64,000 nucleotides of DNA from Poriferisodalis sp965215815 (GTDB lineage: Bacteria > Actinomycetota > Acidimicrobiia > Acidimicrobiales > Poriferisodalaceae): positions 620,001-684,000 of the forward strand of contig NZ_CBDCEO010000013.1 of the NCBI RefSeq assembly GCF_965215815.1, read 5' to 3'. Of this stretch, positions 49,645 through 59,639 are shown one piece after another (position 1 is the first letter of the stretch; every line of letters begins with the position of its first letter). Position numbers and translations under genes: made by a program. The notes below the pieces were generated by a model, which saw only the letters and a list, made by a program, of their open reading frames with translations, had not been told where the DNA came from and did not search any database.

Positions 49645-51243
49645 GTGCCTGACCCAACCGTGCTCATCGTCGGCGCAGGACCTGCCGGTCTCGCTATGGC
49701 GATCCTGCTCGGGCGCATGGGGCTCGACACGATCGTCGTAGAGCGTCGCAGCGGCGTGAACCCCCATCCTCGGGCTCGATCGGTCAACGTCCGAACCGCC
49801 GAGCTGATGCGCCAGTGGGGTCTGCTCGACGAGATCGAAGCCGTCAGCCTGCCCCTCCCCTGGACCGAGCAGTTTGTGTACTGCGAGACGTTGGCGGGCC
49901 CCGAAATCGGCCGCATCACCACGTCGATCCAACCCGTCGTGGACGGCGTCGAGGTCTCGCCGGCACCGTGGCTGCTGACGTCGCAGGATCGAATCGAAGA
50001 GATCCTGGTCCGCCATCTCGAAAACGATCCCGGAAACCAGATCTACTGGAACACCGAGCTCGCCGATGTCACCCAGACCGCCGATCACGCCGTCGCCACG
50101 GTTCGCACCCCATCGGGCACCCGCGACATCACTGCCCGATGGCTCGTCGGGGCCGACGGCGCCGGATCGGCAGTCCGCCGCAGCCTCGGCATCGAGATGA
50201 CCGGCCGCGCCGGCTTCGGCACCTTGATCAACTGCCAGTTCTACGCCGACCTCGCAACGTGGACCGACCATCGTCCAGCCGCCCTGTATTGGACGACCCA
50301 TCCCGCCCGCAACGTCTTCCAGAAGATCGACACGAACAACCGCTGGCTGTGCCAGATCGCCTACGACCCCAAGACGCTCCGGCCCGAGGACTTCACCCCT
50401 CAGATGGCGGCGCAGTGGATCCGCCGTTCGGTCGGGGTCGCCGACCTTGACGTCAACGTCACCGATGTCATCGGGTGGGTCATGTCATCGACCGTCGCCG
50501 AGAGGTTCACCGACGGGCGCGTGTTCCTGATCGGCGATGCGGCCCATCAGCTCCCGCCCACGGGCGGTTTCGGCATGAACACCGCCATCCAGGACGCCCA
50601 CAATCTGGCGTGGAAGTTCGCGCTGGTCGCTGGGGGCCATGCCGGCGACCGCCTTCTCGACACCTACCAGGCCGAGCGGCCCCCCGTTGCGGCCTACAAC
50701 GCTGCGCGCTCGCTCGAGAACGCCCGAAGCGTCGGGAGGATCCGAGGCGTGTTCGAATCGGGCGACGCAACCGCCGAGCAGGTGCGCCAGGCCCTCCAGG
50801 CGTCGGCTCGGTACGGGAGATGGCTCGGCATGGACCTCGGGCTCCACTACGAGCAGGGCTGCGTCATCAGCGACGGCACTGCGCCGCCCCAGGTGGACGA
50901 CCCGGTGACCGACTACGCCCCCACCGCCCGGCCGGGACACCGTGCTCCCCACCTCCCGATCAACCTCGACGGGGCAACATCGACCCTGGATCTCTACGAC
51001 ACCCACTTCGTGCTGCTGTGCGCTGCGGACGTTGACGGCGCCCAAGACAGCGCCCATCCGATACTGCATGTGCTGCAGCTCGGCGTCGACCTCAAGGACC
51101 CTGGCGGCCAGCTCGCTGACGCCCACGGCATCGGCAAACGAGGCGCCGTGCTGATCCGACCCGACGGCCACGTCGCCTGGCGCGACCCCGAAGCGACGAG
51201 CACCGCCGCAATGGCTGCGCTCGACACCCTGCTCATGCACTGA
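49645..51243 (+). CDS. FAD-dependent aromatic-ring hydroxylase type monooxygenase
   Basis: 532 residues of group A flavoprotein monooxygenases. N-terminal GAGPAGLAMAILLGRMGLDT, the middle DG motif VGADGAGSAVRRSLGI and the GD motif LIGDAAHQLPPTGGFGMNTA are present, with a C-terminal thioredoxin-like domain as in phenol and pentachlorophenol hydroxylases. It starts at GTG. It probably hydroxylates an aromatic compound. Confidence 0.9.
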   Translation: MPDPTVLIVGAGPAGLAMAILLGRMGLDTIVVERRSGVNPHPRARSVNVRTAELMRQWGLLDEIEAVSLPLPWTEQFVYCETLAGPEIGRITTSIQPVVDGVEVSPAPWLLTSQDRIEEILVRHLENDPGNQIYWNTELADVTQTADHAVATVRTPSGTRDITARWLVGADGAGSAVRRSLGIEMTGRAGFGTLINCQFYADLATWTDHRPAALYWTTHPARNVFQKIDTNNRWLCQIAYDPKTLRPEDFTPQMAAQWIRRSVGVADLDVNVTDVIGWVMSSTVAERFTDGRVFLIGDAAHQLPPTGGFGMNTAIQDAHNLAWKFALVAGGHAGDRLLDTYQAERPPVAAYNAARSLENARSVGRIRGVFESGDATAEQVRQALQASARYGRWLGMDLGLHYEQGCVISDGTAPPQVDDPVTDYAPTARPGHRAPHLPINLDGATSTLDLYDTHFVLLCAADVDGAQDSAHPILHVLQLGVDLKDPGGQLADAHGIGKRGAVLIRPDGHVAWRDPEATSTAAMAALDTLLMH

Positions 51244-51399
51244 ACGCCGGACGCCGGACGCCGGAGGCCGGTGAGACCAACGATTTCGCCGCGCACTGCA
51301 GACCTCGCCGCCGGCAACCCCAGACGAATCAGCACGCCTCGACAACTCACGACATCCGAAGGCGTAGAGGGCCATCAGCTCTGGGTCCCAACGAGCGGC

Positions 51400-52931
51400 C
51401 TAGGGCTCCCACAGGAGCGTGTCGGCCATGAACTGGCTCCAGGCGAACCAGAACGACTGGTGACCTTCAATCTCCGCACCGGCCGCGTCGACGGCCCGCA
51501 GCCCGCCCCCGTCGAGGTGCAGCGTGACACCGCCGAGTTCCACCGTCCCGCCGCCTTCGAGAGCAGCCACCGCTGCGTTGACGGGAAATGCAACAGGGGT
51601 GCCGTCTTCAAGCACCACGCCGAAGACCTGGTCGTGGACGCTGAGGCGACCGTCGACGTCGCCGACCGGGAAGATGGGCCCGCGGTCGTCGCGGCCGCCC
51701 AGCGGGTCGAACGGGTACGGGCGGCCGATCCCCCCATCCTGGGCCACGATCGTCGTGTCGGGATGGGCGGCCTTCCACTCGCCCCAGGTGGTGGTGACCA
51801 CGGTTGCCTGGGGCAGCACGATGCCTTGCTCACGGAGGGGTCCCGAAATTGCCCGGCCGGTGAAGGTGTTGAACACCGACTTGGTGACGAGGTCGTACAT
51901 CACCTTGTTCGACCGTGACAGCAACCCTGAGGTCCGCAGAACCGGTACCGCCACCCCGTCGGGAACAGCATCGGTCAAGTACGCCTGAGCCGAACCGCAC
52001 AGCGTGCAATACGGCATGCCGATGCGGCGCCCGCCGAGCGTGTCGTTGATCATCTCGTGGATTTCCATGATGTGGCGCGGGTATGCCCGGGCCTCATCGC
52101 CGATGACGACGGCGAACACGATGCCGTCGTCGGGGTACCACGAGCCTGCGGAGGTGTCGGTGACCGCAGGGTCGTCTAGCGCCGGGATGCAGCCTCGCGG
52201 GCACGGGCGGGCGTCGCCGAGCTGGCGGTTGTCGATCAGCACCCCGCCCCAGCTCACGATGCGCCAATCGATGTCGGCATCGGCGTCATCGAAGAACGGC
52301 TGCCAGCCCGGCTCGACCAGCGTGAACAGCCGCTCCTTGTATTCGTCGTAGCCATCGAAGGCGGGCAGATCCCATGCGAGCAGGTGATCGGTCACGGACT
52401 GCCACGAGCTCCTGAGGGCCACGGGGTCTTCGGCCAGCCTCGCGCCCGTCAGCGACTGGAAGGCCGAGACGGCCCCGTCCGCGATGTCGCCACGAGGGAA
52501 AACCTGAGCAGGTCCGAGAGAATCCAGGCCAGTCTCGGATCACCCGACTGGGCGAGCCTGGCGACGGTAAGGCCGCTGAAATTGACTTCGGTCTGGAAAC
52601 CGGTCCAAAGGAACTCGAGGTCGTCAACTGCGGTCTGTGGGATCGGGCCCGTCGGCACCTCAGGTGCGGGCGGGAACTCGTACCCGAGGTGGTTCCGCAG
52701 CGCCCCGCTCTCTCTTGGGTCCAGCAGCACGGCGTCCGACTCCGATCCAGCCACCGACGCCGAGGTGCCAGCCGAATCCGCGGACGGGGCGATCTGCTGT
52801 GCGGGATCCTCGGCCGCCTCAGCCACCGATGTCGGAGTCACGGCCGATGTCGGCGTGTCCGTGCCGCTGCTAGCACACGCTGCGGCCAGCAGTGCGGCTC
52901 CGACCAGCGGGGCGAAGAAGCGGAACCGCAC
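51400..52931 (-). pseudogene. DUF3179 lipoprotein, split by a frameshift
   Basis: The N-terminal frame (52931-52449) has a lipoprotein signal ending LLAAACASSG and then the start of the DUF3179 domain, up to SGDPRLAWILSDLLRF. The C-terminal frame (to 51400) has YPRHIMEIHEMINDTLGG, MPYCTLCGSAQAYL and other DUF3179 segments with cysteines. They join in one reading if one base is added in the run TTTTCCC on the coding strand (forward 52496-52502). The function of DUF3179 is unknown. It may be a true pseudogene, an assembly error or a frameshift site. Confidence 0.8.
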
Positions 52932-53026
52932 GCGGCCACCCTATGACGCGGTGAGGCTGTAGATGCCTCGCCTTTGTTAGCTCCGGCCGTCGAGGTGGGT
53001 CCCCGCTGGCTCGTAGCGTGCCGCTC

Positions 53027-53764
53027 ATGCTGGAAGGCAAGCGAATCGTGGTGACCGGGGCCGGCGCAGGCATCGGCGCAGCCATTGCAGCCACTGCCCG
53101 CCGATACGGCGCCGTTGTGTTCGGCGCCGACATCGACCCCGACACTTCCGTCGATGGGCACTACGACGTCGCTGACGAGGCCGACGTGGCCCGGCTGTTC
53201 GAGGCTGCCGCTGAGCAGATGGGTGGCATCGACGGTCTGGTCAACAACGTCGGTATCGCTGGCCCGACGGGCCAGGTGGAAGATCTCGACCCGGCGGAGT
53301 TCGATCACTGCGTGCGCGTCAACGTGGGCAGCACCTTCCGATGCACTGCCGCCGCAGTCCCGCTGCTGGGCGACGGGGGCTCGATCGTCAACATCGTCTC
53401 GACGGCCGGCATCTTCGGCTACCCGCTTCGCAGCCCCTATGCCGCATCGAAGTGGGCGGTGGTCGGCCTGACCAAGACCTGGGCGATGGAGCTCGGCGAG
53501 CGCCACATCCGGGTCAACGCGGTCTGCCCCGGCACGGTCGAGGGCCCACGCATGGAAGGCGTAATCGAACGGGAAGCAGCCGCCACCGGCGCCACCCCCG
53601 AAGCGATCAAGGCCGGCTACACCGCCCAGGTGTCGATGCACACGCTCGTCACCGGCACCGACATTGGCGAAGCCTGCGCCTGGCTGCTCTCGGATGCCGC
53701 CCGCTATGTCAGCGGCCAAGTCCTCAGCGTGGACGGCAACACCGAAACCCTGCGCACCGTCTGA
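53027..53764 (+). CDS. SDR-family oxidoreductase
   Basis: 245 residues: TGAGAGIG, NNVG, catalytic Ser in NIVSTAG and YAASK. Full classical SDR. The ATG at 53027 gives MLEGKRIVVTGA. A GTG at 53018 would add three residues. The substrate is unknown. It is transcribed away from the DUF3179 gene. Confidence 0.87.
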   Translation: MLEGKRIVVTGAGAGIGAAIAATARRYGAVVFGADIDPDTSVDGHYDVADEADVARLFEAAAEQMGGIDGLVNNVGIAGPTGQVEDLDPAEFDHCVRVNVGSTFRCTAAAVPLLGDGGSIVNIVSTAGIFGYPLRSPYAASKWAVVGLTKTWAMELGERHIRVNAVCPGTVEGPRMEGVIEREAAATGATPEAIKAGYTAQVSMHTLVTGTDIGEACAWLLSDAARYVSGQVLSVDGNTETLRTV

Positions 53765-53824
53765 CCGGGAGTCGCCACAGCGTCCTTGTTGCCCAGCGCG
53801 GGTGGCGTGCTCACGCCTCGACGA

Positions 53825-53899
53825 AGCCGTCAGCAACGCGGTCGTCAGCAAGACGGTCGTCAGCAAGACGGTCGTCAGCAAGACGGTCCTCGGCACAGA
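53825..53899 (+). repeat. Five 15-bp tandem repeats downstream of the SDR gene
   Basis: Three exact copies of GGTCGTCAGCAAGAC (53840, 53855, 53870) flanked by a divergent copy on each side (53825 and 53885). No gene is present. Confidence 0.8.
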
Positions 53900-53929
53900 C
53901 ACGGCGCCACCAGCCTGGTCCCGCGGGCG

Positions 53930-54030
53930 GCTATGAGCCCCCGCTAGGAGCCTGCGTCGACCGACAGCGTCGCCGAGTCGGCAGCTACGAGGTCCGGGTC
54001 GATGTCTTCAGGCTCAGCCTGCAGCTCATG
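53930..54030 (-). pseudogene. Duplicated 3' end of the PPOX gene
   Basis: About 100 bp that repeat the end of the adjacent gene. GCGGCTATGAGCC followed by CGACCGACAGCGT ... GGTCGATGTCTTCAGGCTCA matches 54034-54125 with scattered changes. It lies immediately beyond the gene's stop, so a tandem duplication of the 3' end has decayed. Confidence 0.65.
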
Positions 54031-54037
54031 CGGGCGG

Positions 54038-54667
54038 CTATGAGCCCGCGTCGGCCCACAGCGTGGCTGAGTAGCCGGCTTCTAGGTTCCGGTCGATGTC
54101 CTCGGGTTCGGCCTGCAGCTCGTGCTGGGCGGCGAGGATCTCGCCCGCCGTGGGAACTTCTCCCTCCGGCCACGTCGAGGTGTCCCAGATGTTGGCCCGC
54201 AGCAATGCCTTCCCACAGTGGAGAAAGCACTCGTCGACGTCGACTACCACGGCCGTCTTGGGCACCCGATCCCCCACTGTTGCCGCCGCGCAGATGTCGG
54301 GATCAGTCGTGAGCGATGCAGTGCCGTTCACCCTGACGGTGTGGTCGCTCCCGGGCACGAAGAAGATCAGGCCGATCTGGGGGTCGTCCAGGAAGTTGGT
54401 GTAGGAGTCGAGACGGTTGTTGCCGCTGAGGTCGCCGAAGGCCAGGCGTGCCCCGTCATCGAGCACCCGGGCGAACCCAGCCGGCCCGCCTCGGGGCGAT
54501 GCGTCGGTCCCGCCCGGACCGTGTGTCGCCAGCACGCACAGCGGCGACCTCGCCAGAAAGCGAGCCGATTCGGCATCGATAGCGGGGACGTTCTTGCTGG
54601 CCACCAGCTTGCTCGGCTGGCGATAGATCTCCCGCAGTGCTGTGGTGTCGGTGACTCGATTGTCCAT
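54038..54667 (-). CDS. PPOX-class FMN-binding protein (MSMEG_1061-like)
   Basis: 209 residues of the pyridoxamine 5'-phosphate oxidase-like split-barrel fold: ARFLARSPLCVLATHGPGGT, SPRGGPAGFARVLDDGARLA, then NNRLDSYTNFLDDPQIGLIF. CGKALLRANIWD resembles the MSMEG_1061 family end. It binds FMN or F420 and may detoxify small compounds. The stop is followed by the decayed duplicate. Confidence 0.85.
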   Translation of the reverse strand: MDNRVTDTTALREIYRQPSKLVASKNVPAIDAESARFLARSPLCVLATHGPGGTDASPRGGPAGFARVLDDGARLAFGDLSGNNRLDSYTNFLDDPQIGLIFFVPGSDHTVRVNGTASLTTDPDICAAATVGDRVPKTAVVVDVDECFLHCGKALLRANIWDTSTWPEGEVPTAGEILAAQHELQAEPEDIDRNLEAGYSATLWADAGS

Positions 54668-54817
54668 TACTTGCCCGCTCCCTCTTGCCTGCTCCGTTTG
54701 CCCGCTCGGATTCCGAGTCTTGCTTCCCGCTGATGCTTCCCCGCTAGCGCTTCCCCGCCTTGCGGCCCAGCTTCGTGACCGTTCGACAAGTGCCTGACGG
54801 TATCCCGACCACTGGGT
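54668..54817. repeat. Spacer with degenerate short repeats
   Basis: Bases 54671-54760 hold runs of related CTTGCC(C/T)GCTCC and GCTTCCCCGCT words with a period near 15 bp. No gene is present. Confidence 0.4.
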
Positions 54818-56461
54818 TCAGCAGATCTGTTTCGTGCTGGGGCGGGCGGGTGTGGGGGGTGGCGCTGGTGTGACTGTCCACCCAGTGCCGGGCGGCACTG
54901 GTCCGGTCGGCGGGTGCAACACCAGATTGTGCTCGTGGAGTCGGTGGTGGTGGCTGTGGCAGAGCAGCGCGAGGTTGGTCGGGCAGGTGGGCCCGTCGTC
55001 GATCCAGTGCTGGATGTGGTGGCCATCGCAATGGATAGGGGCTCGCTCGCAGCCGGGCCACACGCAGCCTTGATCGCGTGCAATCAGCGCCCGCCGAATC
55101 GCCGGTGGAATGGTGCGCGTGGCTCGACCGACGTCGAGCACTTCGCTAGCGCCGCCCATGACCACGGGCACGACCCGGGCGTCGCACGCCAGCTTGCGCA
55201 GCTCGGCGCTGCTCAACTCCGTACCGGTCTCGGTGACCGCGCAGACACCAGGTGCTGCCAGCAGCGGCGGCACTGCACTGGGTGTGTTGTTTCGGAGATT
55301 GTCGAGGCTGGTAAGCACGATCATCTGCGTCGAACTGGGCACAACCCAGCTCTCGATGTCGGCGTTCGGGTTCGTCTTGGGCCCGTCGGCTATGCCTGTG
55401 TCAGCAGTCGCGCCGCCGATCGCCGATCCGCCCATCGAACCGTCGCTGAAGGCGGCGTCGCCGTCGCTGCCAGTCGCCGATCCGCCCATCGAACCGTCGC
55501 TGGAAGCGGCGTCGCCGTCGCTGCCGGTCACTGATCCGTTTCTCGAGCCTTCGCCTGGGGCGGCTGTGCCTATTGGATCTGCGTCTGTCAAATCATCGCC
55601 CAATTGGGAGCCTGCACCTTGTGGCCCTTCTGCGGTGAGCAGTTGGGCGAGCGCGTCGGCAGCTCGATGGGCGACGCTGCGTCGCTGGGACTCGGGCAGG
55701 TGTTTGTCACTGCGCCAGTTCCGCTGGATCAGCTGCATCAAGCGGCGATTGATCCGATCGCCGGTGAGCGGTTCGAACTTGGCCCGCAGGTGCCACATGC
55801 CGTCTCGGGGATCGATCCACATCGACGCGTACCGGGCGGCCCGCAGCCGAACCCGCCGCTGAGTCTCTGATTCGCTGCGCCAGGCGGCCTCCGCAGCGCG
55901 CACAGCGCGACGTGTCTGGTCTGCTGTCTGGGACTTGGCGCCGGTGCACAGCTCGCTGCGCACTTCGTCGGGCACCTCGGCTGTGGCGACCACGGCGGCC
56001 TGATCAGCGTTGATCGCCCCGGACGCCAATGCATCAGCCACCTGCGGTCGGTTTTGCAGCGACACAGCGTCGCGTTCGACACGGCGCGCCGCTGCGCCGC
56101 TCAACGCCGTCGCGCTGGCCAGCGTCTCGGCCACTGATGCGTCCCCTCGGCGCACGTGCAACTCGCGCCGTGCTGCCTCGGCCGCGAGGGCGATGCGGGC
56201 GCCTTCGAGCGCATTGAGCGCACGCTGGACCTGCTGCGTGGACCACACCAGATCTCCGTCGCCCGCAGCGCGCACCGCTTCGCCGCCGACCAGCGGACCC
56301 TGCAATAACGGCCCCACCACTGCGCCAACCGCGTCACGCACCTCGCCCGCCCCGCACCGCTGCGCCAACCGACCACGCAGCTCCGGCAGGCACACGCTCT
56401 CGACCGGCCGGCGCGACGGTCGCTGGCTGCCGCCAATGATCTCGTGGGTGCTTGAGGCCAT
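54818..56461 (-). CDS. DUF222/HNH endonuclease (13E12 repeat family)
   Basis: 547 residues. An N-terminal helical DUF222 domain (about 25-265) is followed by a variable linker and a C-terminal HNH domain: CVWPGCERAPIHCDGHHIQH then CHSHHHRLHEHN, with Zn cysteines and the HH of the beta-beta-alpha-metal fold. Such genes are abundant in actinobacteria and often linked to mobile DNA. The linker contains two 54-bp tandem repeats (GSATGSDGDAASSDGSMG type). The start is uncertain: ATG 56461 is preferred, and frames up to 56626 lack family similarity. Confidence 0.88.
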   Translation of the reverse strand: MASSTHEIIGGSQRPSRRPVESVCLPELRGRLAQRCGAGEVRDAVGAVVGPLLQGPLVGGEAVRAAGDGDLVWSTQQVQRALNALEGARIALAAEAARRELHVRRGDASVAETLASATALSGAAARRVERDAVSLQNRPQVADALASGAINADQAAVVATAEVPDEVRSELCTGAKSQTADQTRRAVRAAEAAWRSESETQRRVRLRAARYASMWIDPRDGMWHLRAKFEPLTGDRINRRLMQLIQRNWRSDKHLPESQRRSVAHRAADALAQLLTAEGPQGAGSQLGDDLTDADPIGTAAPGEGSRNGSVTGSDGDAASSDGSMGGSATGSDGDAAFSDGSMGGSAIGGATADTGIADGPKTNPNADIESWVVPSSTQMIVLTSLDNLRNNTPSAVPPLLAAPGVCAVTETGTELSSAELRKLACDARVVPVVMGGASEVLDVGRATRTIPPAIRRALIARDQGCVWPGCERAPIHCDGHHIQHWIDDGPTCPTNLALLCHSHHHRLHEHNLVLHPPTGPVPPGTGWTVTPAPPPTPARPSTKQIC

Positions 56462-56667
56462 GGCTGTCACCGTAGAAGGGAGGTGTGACATCAATAGGAG
56501 CATCACTGGACCTCCCCAGCAAGCGTCCCCCAGCTGCTCAGCCGAGGCCCGTCGATGGTGGTGGCGGTCTTGGCGGTGGCGCCCCTCTCTACCGATGTCA
56601 ATCACCCGGCGCCGGTCCTCGAGCACGTTCAGCCCGCTCGCACCTTCGTCGGCACATTGCTGGTCGT

Positions 56668-57714
56668 TCAGCGCCAGCCCGCTCCCATCACATCGGTCCA
56701 GAACGTCATCATGTCCTCGACGAACAACGGCGCCAGCTCGGGGCTCCCGCCGATGTGGGCGCCACGCACGGCGTATCCCGCCTCGAACGCATACAGGAAC
56801 CCGTCGAGATCGACCAGTTCCGGATCCGGCTCGTCGGAGGTCGGAAGGATGAAGGCGCCGTCATCACTGATGTAAAGCGTGGGCGCCGCGGGTGCCACGG
56901 CCGCGTCGGGAATGTGCTCAAGAGGCGTCGTGCGGTCGAAGCTGTGGCGGGCACCACCCACGATCCGCACCGTCGCATCGCCGCCCCCGACCCGCATGGC
57001 GTGGACGTGGGCTTGGACCTGGGTCGGCGAGCACCAGTCGTCGAGATCCCCGATGATCGCCCGCACCCGAGTGCCGCCGACAGCGGGATCGACAAACTGG
57101 TGTCCCGACCAGGGATAGGCGGCGTAGACCCCAGCGAGCTTCGGAGCATCGGACGCTGCCGCAAGGTGCACCGAAGCGGCGTTCAGCACCGCCGAGCCGC
57201 CCCGGCTGTGGCCTTGCGCGCCGATGCGGGCAGCGTCGATTTCGGGCCGGGCCGTCAGCAGCTCAGCCGCCGCAAGCACGTCCCAGGCGCTGGCCGCAAA
57301 CGAATACTGAGCCTGATTCTCGACGGTGCTGACGACGCCGCGGTTGCCGAAGGGGTCGATGGCGCACGCTGCGATTGCGGCGTCGGTGAGCTCGGCTGCG
57401 TATGACAGGTGGTGCTCTTGGAGCCCGAGGCTGCCCGGGGCAATGATCACGACCGGGTATGGACCGGGCTCGTCGGGCTGACCGGGCTGACCGGGCTGAC
57501 CCCGCTGATCGGCCCCAACGGACCGACCGGCCCCGTCAGGCAGAAAGAGCTTCCCCCACAGGTTCTGGCGGGGCATCGCCGCGGTGTCGGATATCGCCTG
57601 AAAGAAGCTCTTGGGACTCGCCGACGGGATCGCCAGCGCCTCGCCGACCAAACCATTCGTCAGGCAGAAGTCGTCGTCATAGAAGTCGTCATAGACGGTG
57701 TCGTCACCGGCCAC
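56668..57714 (-). CDS. Alpha/beta hydrolase, dienelactone-hydrolase-like
   Basis: 348 residues. VVIIAPGSLGLQEHHLSYAA (oxyanion), GAQGHSRGGSAVLN (nucleophile elbow GHSRG), Asp in IIGDLDDWCSPTQ and His in GGARHSFDRTTPLEHIPDAA. It is of the DLH/acyl-peptidase-like class. The segment GQPGQPGQPDEPG (about 72-84) is an expanded triplet repeat. It is probably a hydrolase of an ester or lactone. Confidence 0.78.
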   Translation of the reverse strand: MAGDDTVYDDFYDDDFCLTNGLVGEALAIPSASPKSFFQAISDTAAMPRQNLWGKLFLPDGAGRSVGADQRGQPGQPGQPDEPGPYPVVIIAPGSLGLQEHHLSYAAELTDAAIAACAIDPFGNRGVVSTVENQAQYSFAASAWDVLAAAELLTARPEIDAARIGAQGHSRGGSAVLNAASVHLAAASDAPKLAGVYAAYPWSGHQFVDPAVGGTRVRAIIGDLDDWCSPTQVQAHVHAMRVGGGDATVRIVGGARHSFDRTTPLEHIPDAAVAPAAPTLYISDDGAFILPTSDEPDPELVDLDGFLYAFEAGYAVRGAHIGGSPELAPLFVEDMMTFWTDVMGAGWR

Positions 57715-58018
57715 CGCGTCCCCTCCCCTGCGCCTGAGGCACCCTAAGTCGCGTGGGGAATATCCAGGCGCTCATTGCGCTCGAGGCCGCGCCACTTCAG
57801 CCAGCAGCCTGAGGCGCGAGAGGCGGTCGTCAAGGCGATCGCGGACGATGGCGCTTGCGCTCTTCATGATCGCCGAGGGGCCCGGGGAGACGTGGTGACG
57901 CCATCCCAATGCGACATCTGATGGGCCGAGAGCGAACAGGAACGCCGTCCGGGACGATCTGAGATGTGCGCCACACTGACCGCCATGGCCGACTGCTGAG
58001 CGGCTCCGCCTGCTCCGC
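57715..58018. other. Spacer between hydrolase and unrecognised protein
   Basis: 304 bp. One 31-codon minus-strand frame (57772-57867, starting MKSASAIVRDRLDDRLSRLR) looks vaguely like a short ribbon-helix-helix protein but is too short to claim. Nothing else is supported. Confidence 0.3.
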
Positions 58019-59404
58019 CTACCACGGCGTGTCGCGCGGGCCCGCCCCGACATGGCGCAGGTAGGTCAGCGCCGCGGCGACGCCTACCTCGGTCAGCGCA
58101 AGGCGCCGGTCCTGCCAATCTCCGCTCTCGACGACCAGGTCACACGCCGTCCACGCGCTGAGCGACTCGCTCAACGCCCACGACACCTCCATCGCCGACG
58201 GCATCTCTTGCACTCCGCCGACGGTGGATGCCCAACTCATGTCCACCGCCACCGCGGCCACCGAGGTGGTCAGCTCATCGTGAGACAACTCGCGGCCGCG
58301 GTCGATCAAGTGCAGTACCGCCGTCTCAGCGACGAAGCCATCCCAGCCCGACGGCGCGAGATGCCGGGTGAGCCTGTCCCACGCCTTGTGCCAGTCCGCG
58401 GTCATCTCGGTTCCGGCAGCGGTCCGTCGCAGCAACGTCTTGCGCTTCTGCAACGCACCGGCACGCTGCAGCCACCGTCGAAGGTGATACAGCACCACGT
58501 CGTCGGTCTCTGTGCGAGGCGGCCGGTCGAGCTCGTAGCGGTACGTCCAAGGCCGGTCGCGCTGCACGGACTGCACGAACGCCCGCTTGAGATAGCCAGC
58601 CTGAGTCAAGGTCTGCTCGTCACCGAACCGTTCGAGCAGCCACAGCACCGGGCCAAGCGATTCCTGTGCACCCGCCGGCGGCTCGACCCGATGCAGCAGT
58701 CGATTCGCCACCCTCGCCCGCGCCGCGGACAACTGCTCGCTGCGCCCCTCCACGGCGGCGATCCACCGCTCGAGCCGTTCGGTGATCACCGCTGTTCGCC
58801 AGGACTGGCCCGGCAGGATCGGGTGGTCGCCGTCCAGGGCTGCCGTAGCGACGGCGCCTTGGGCTGACCGCCAGCCGCGGCCGCCCACGGCGAATTCCCC
58901 GGCCGCAATAGCCCGTTCGAGCGCATCCTGCGCCGCCGAGCGTGCAGAGGCTTCCTCGGGCCCCATCACCGAGCTCCACTCAAAATCGGCCAGGTCGGGC
59001 GGATCGATCCCCGAGCGCTGCATCGCCTTACGCAGCGCCGAAATTCCCTCGCTGTCGCTGCGGTCGAAGGCGGCATGGACGGCTGCGGTCTCCGGCGACC
59101 GGCAGATCGCCGCATATGCGTGCAGCCCCAATTCGTCGAGCAACGCCGCGGCCGCCCCCGCCAACTGGCCCATGTAGCCGACCTCATCGGTGATGTACTT
59201 CGTGGGCACGACGTACCACAGCCAATGCTGCAACCCGGCCTGACTCAACACGCCGGGCCCCTCGCCCCAGGTCAACGACTCGTACACATCGCCGGCCTCG
59301 CGAGCCACTTCGGGATCACGCGCCGCGATGCGAGCGATCGCGTCACTGACATCCTGCTCACAGAGCGATGACGTCTCGAATCGATTGCGGGCCGTTTCTG
59401 TCAC
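58019..59404 (-). CDS. Unrecognised 461-residue protein
   Basis: Starts at the GTG giving MTETARNRFETSSLCEQDVS. It is mostly helical. Distinctive segments are WYVVPTKYITDEVGYMGQLA, LRKAMQRSGIDPPDLADFEW and LYHLRRWLQRAGALQKRKTL, with a C-terminal YLRHVGAGPRDTPW. No signal peptide or membrane helix. I have no family for it. An ATG at 59428 would add eight residues. Codon usage is typical of the window, so it is a real gene. Confidence 0.7.
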   Translation of the reverse strand: MTETARNRFETSSLCEQDVSDAIARIAARDPEVAREAGDVYESLTWGEGPGVLSQAGLQHWLWYVVPTKYITDEVGYMGQLAGAAAALLDELGLHAYAAICRSPETAAVHAAFDRSDSEGISALRKAMQRSGIDPPDLADFEWSSVMGPEEASARSAAQDALERAIAAGEFAVGGRGWRSAQGAVATAALDGDHPILPGQSWRTAVITERLERWIAAVEGRSEQLSAARARVANRLLHRVEPPAGAQESLGPVLWLLERFGDEQTLTQAGYLKRAFVQSVQRDRPWTYRYELDRPPRTETDDVVLYHLRRWLQRAGALQKRKTLLRRTAAGTEMTADWHKAWDRLTRHLAPSGWDGFVAETAVLHLIDRGRELSHDELTTSVAAVAVDMSWASTVGGVQEMPSAMEVSWALSESLSAWTACDLVVESGDWQDRRLALTEVGVAAALTYLRHVGAGPRDTPW

Positions 59405-59639
59405 CGGGCCATCCTGCCAACTGCACACATCCCCAGCGCGTTGGTTGCCGCGGCCACGACCGCACGGAGAAGTCAGCGTCGGGGTACTCGGTGCGGTTTC
59501 GACGTCTGCGCAAAGCGTGCAGACGTCCGAAGACCTCCAAGTTCGGACGCGATGAGCTGTTCCTCGTTTGCGAGCACGACCAGCGTGGGACGCGACTTGA
59601 CGTCTCGGGTGCCCGGCCCGGCTCGCCGAGATACCGCGC

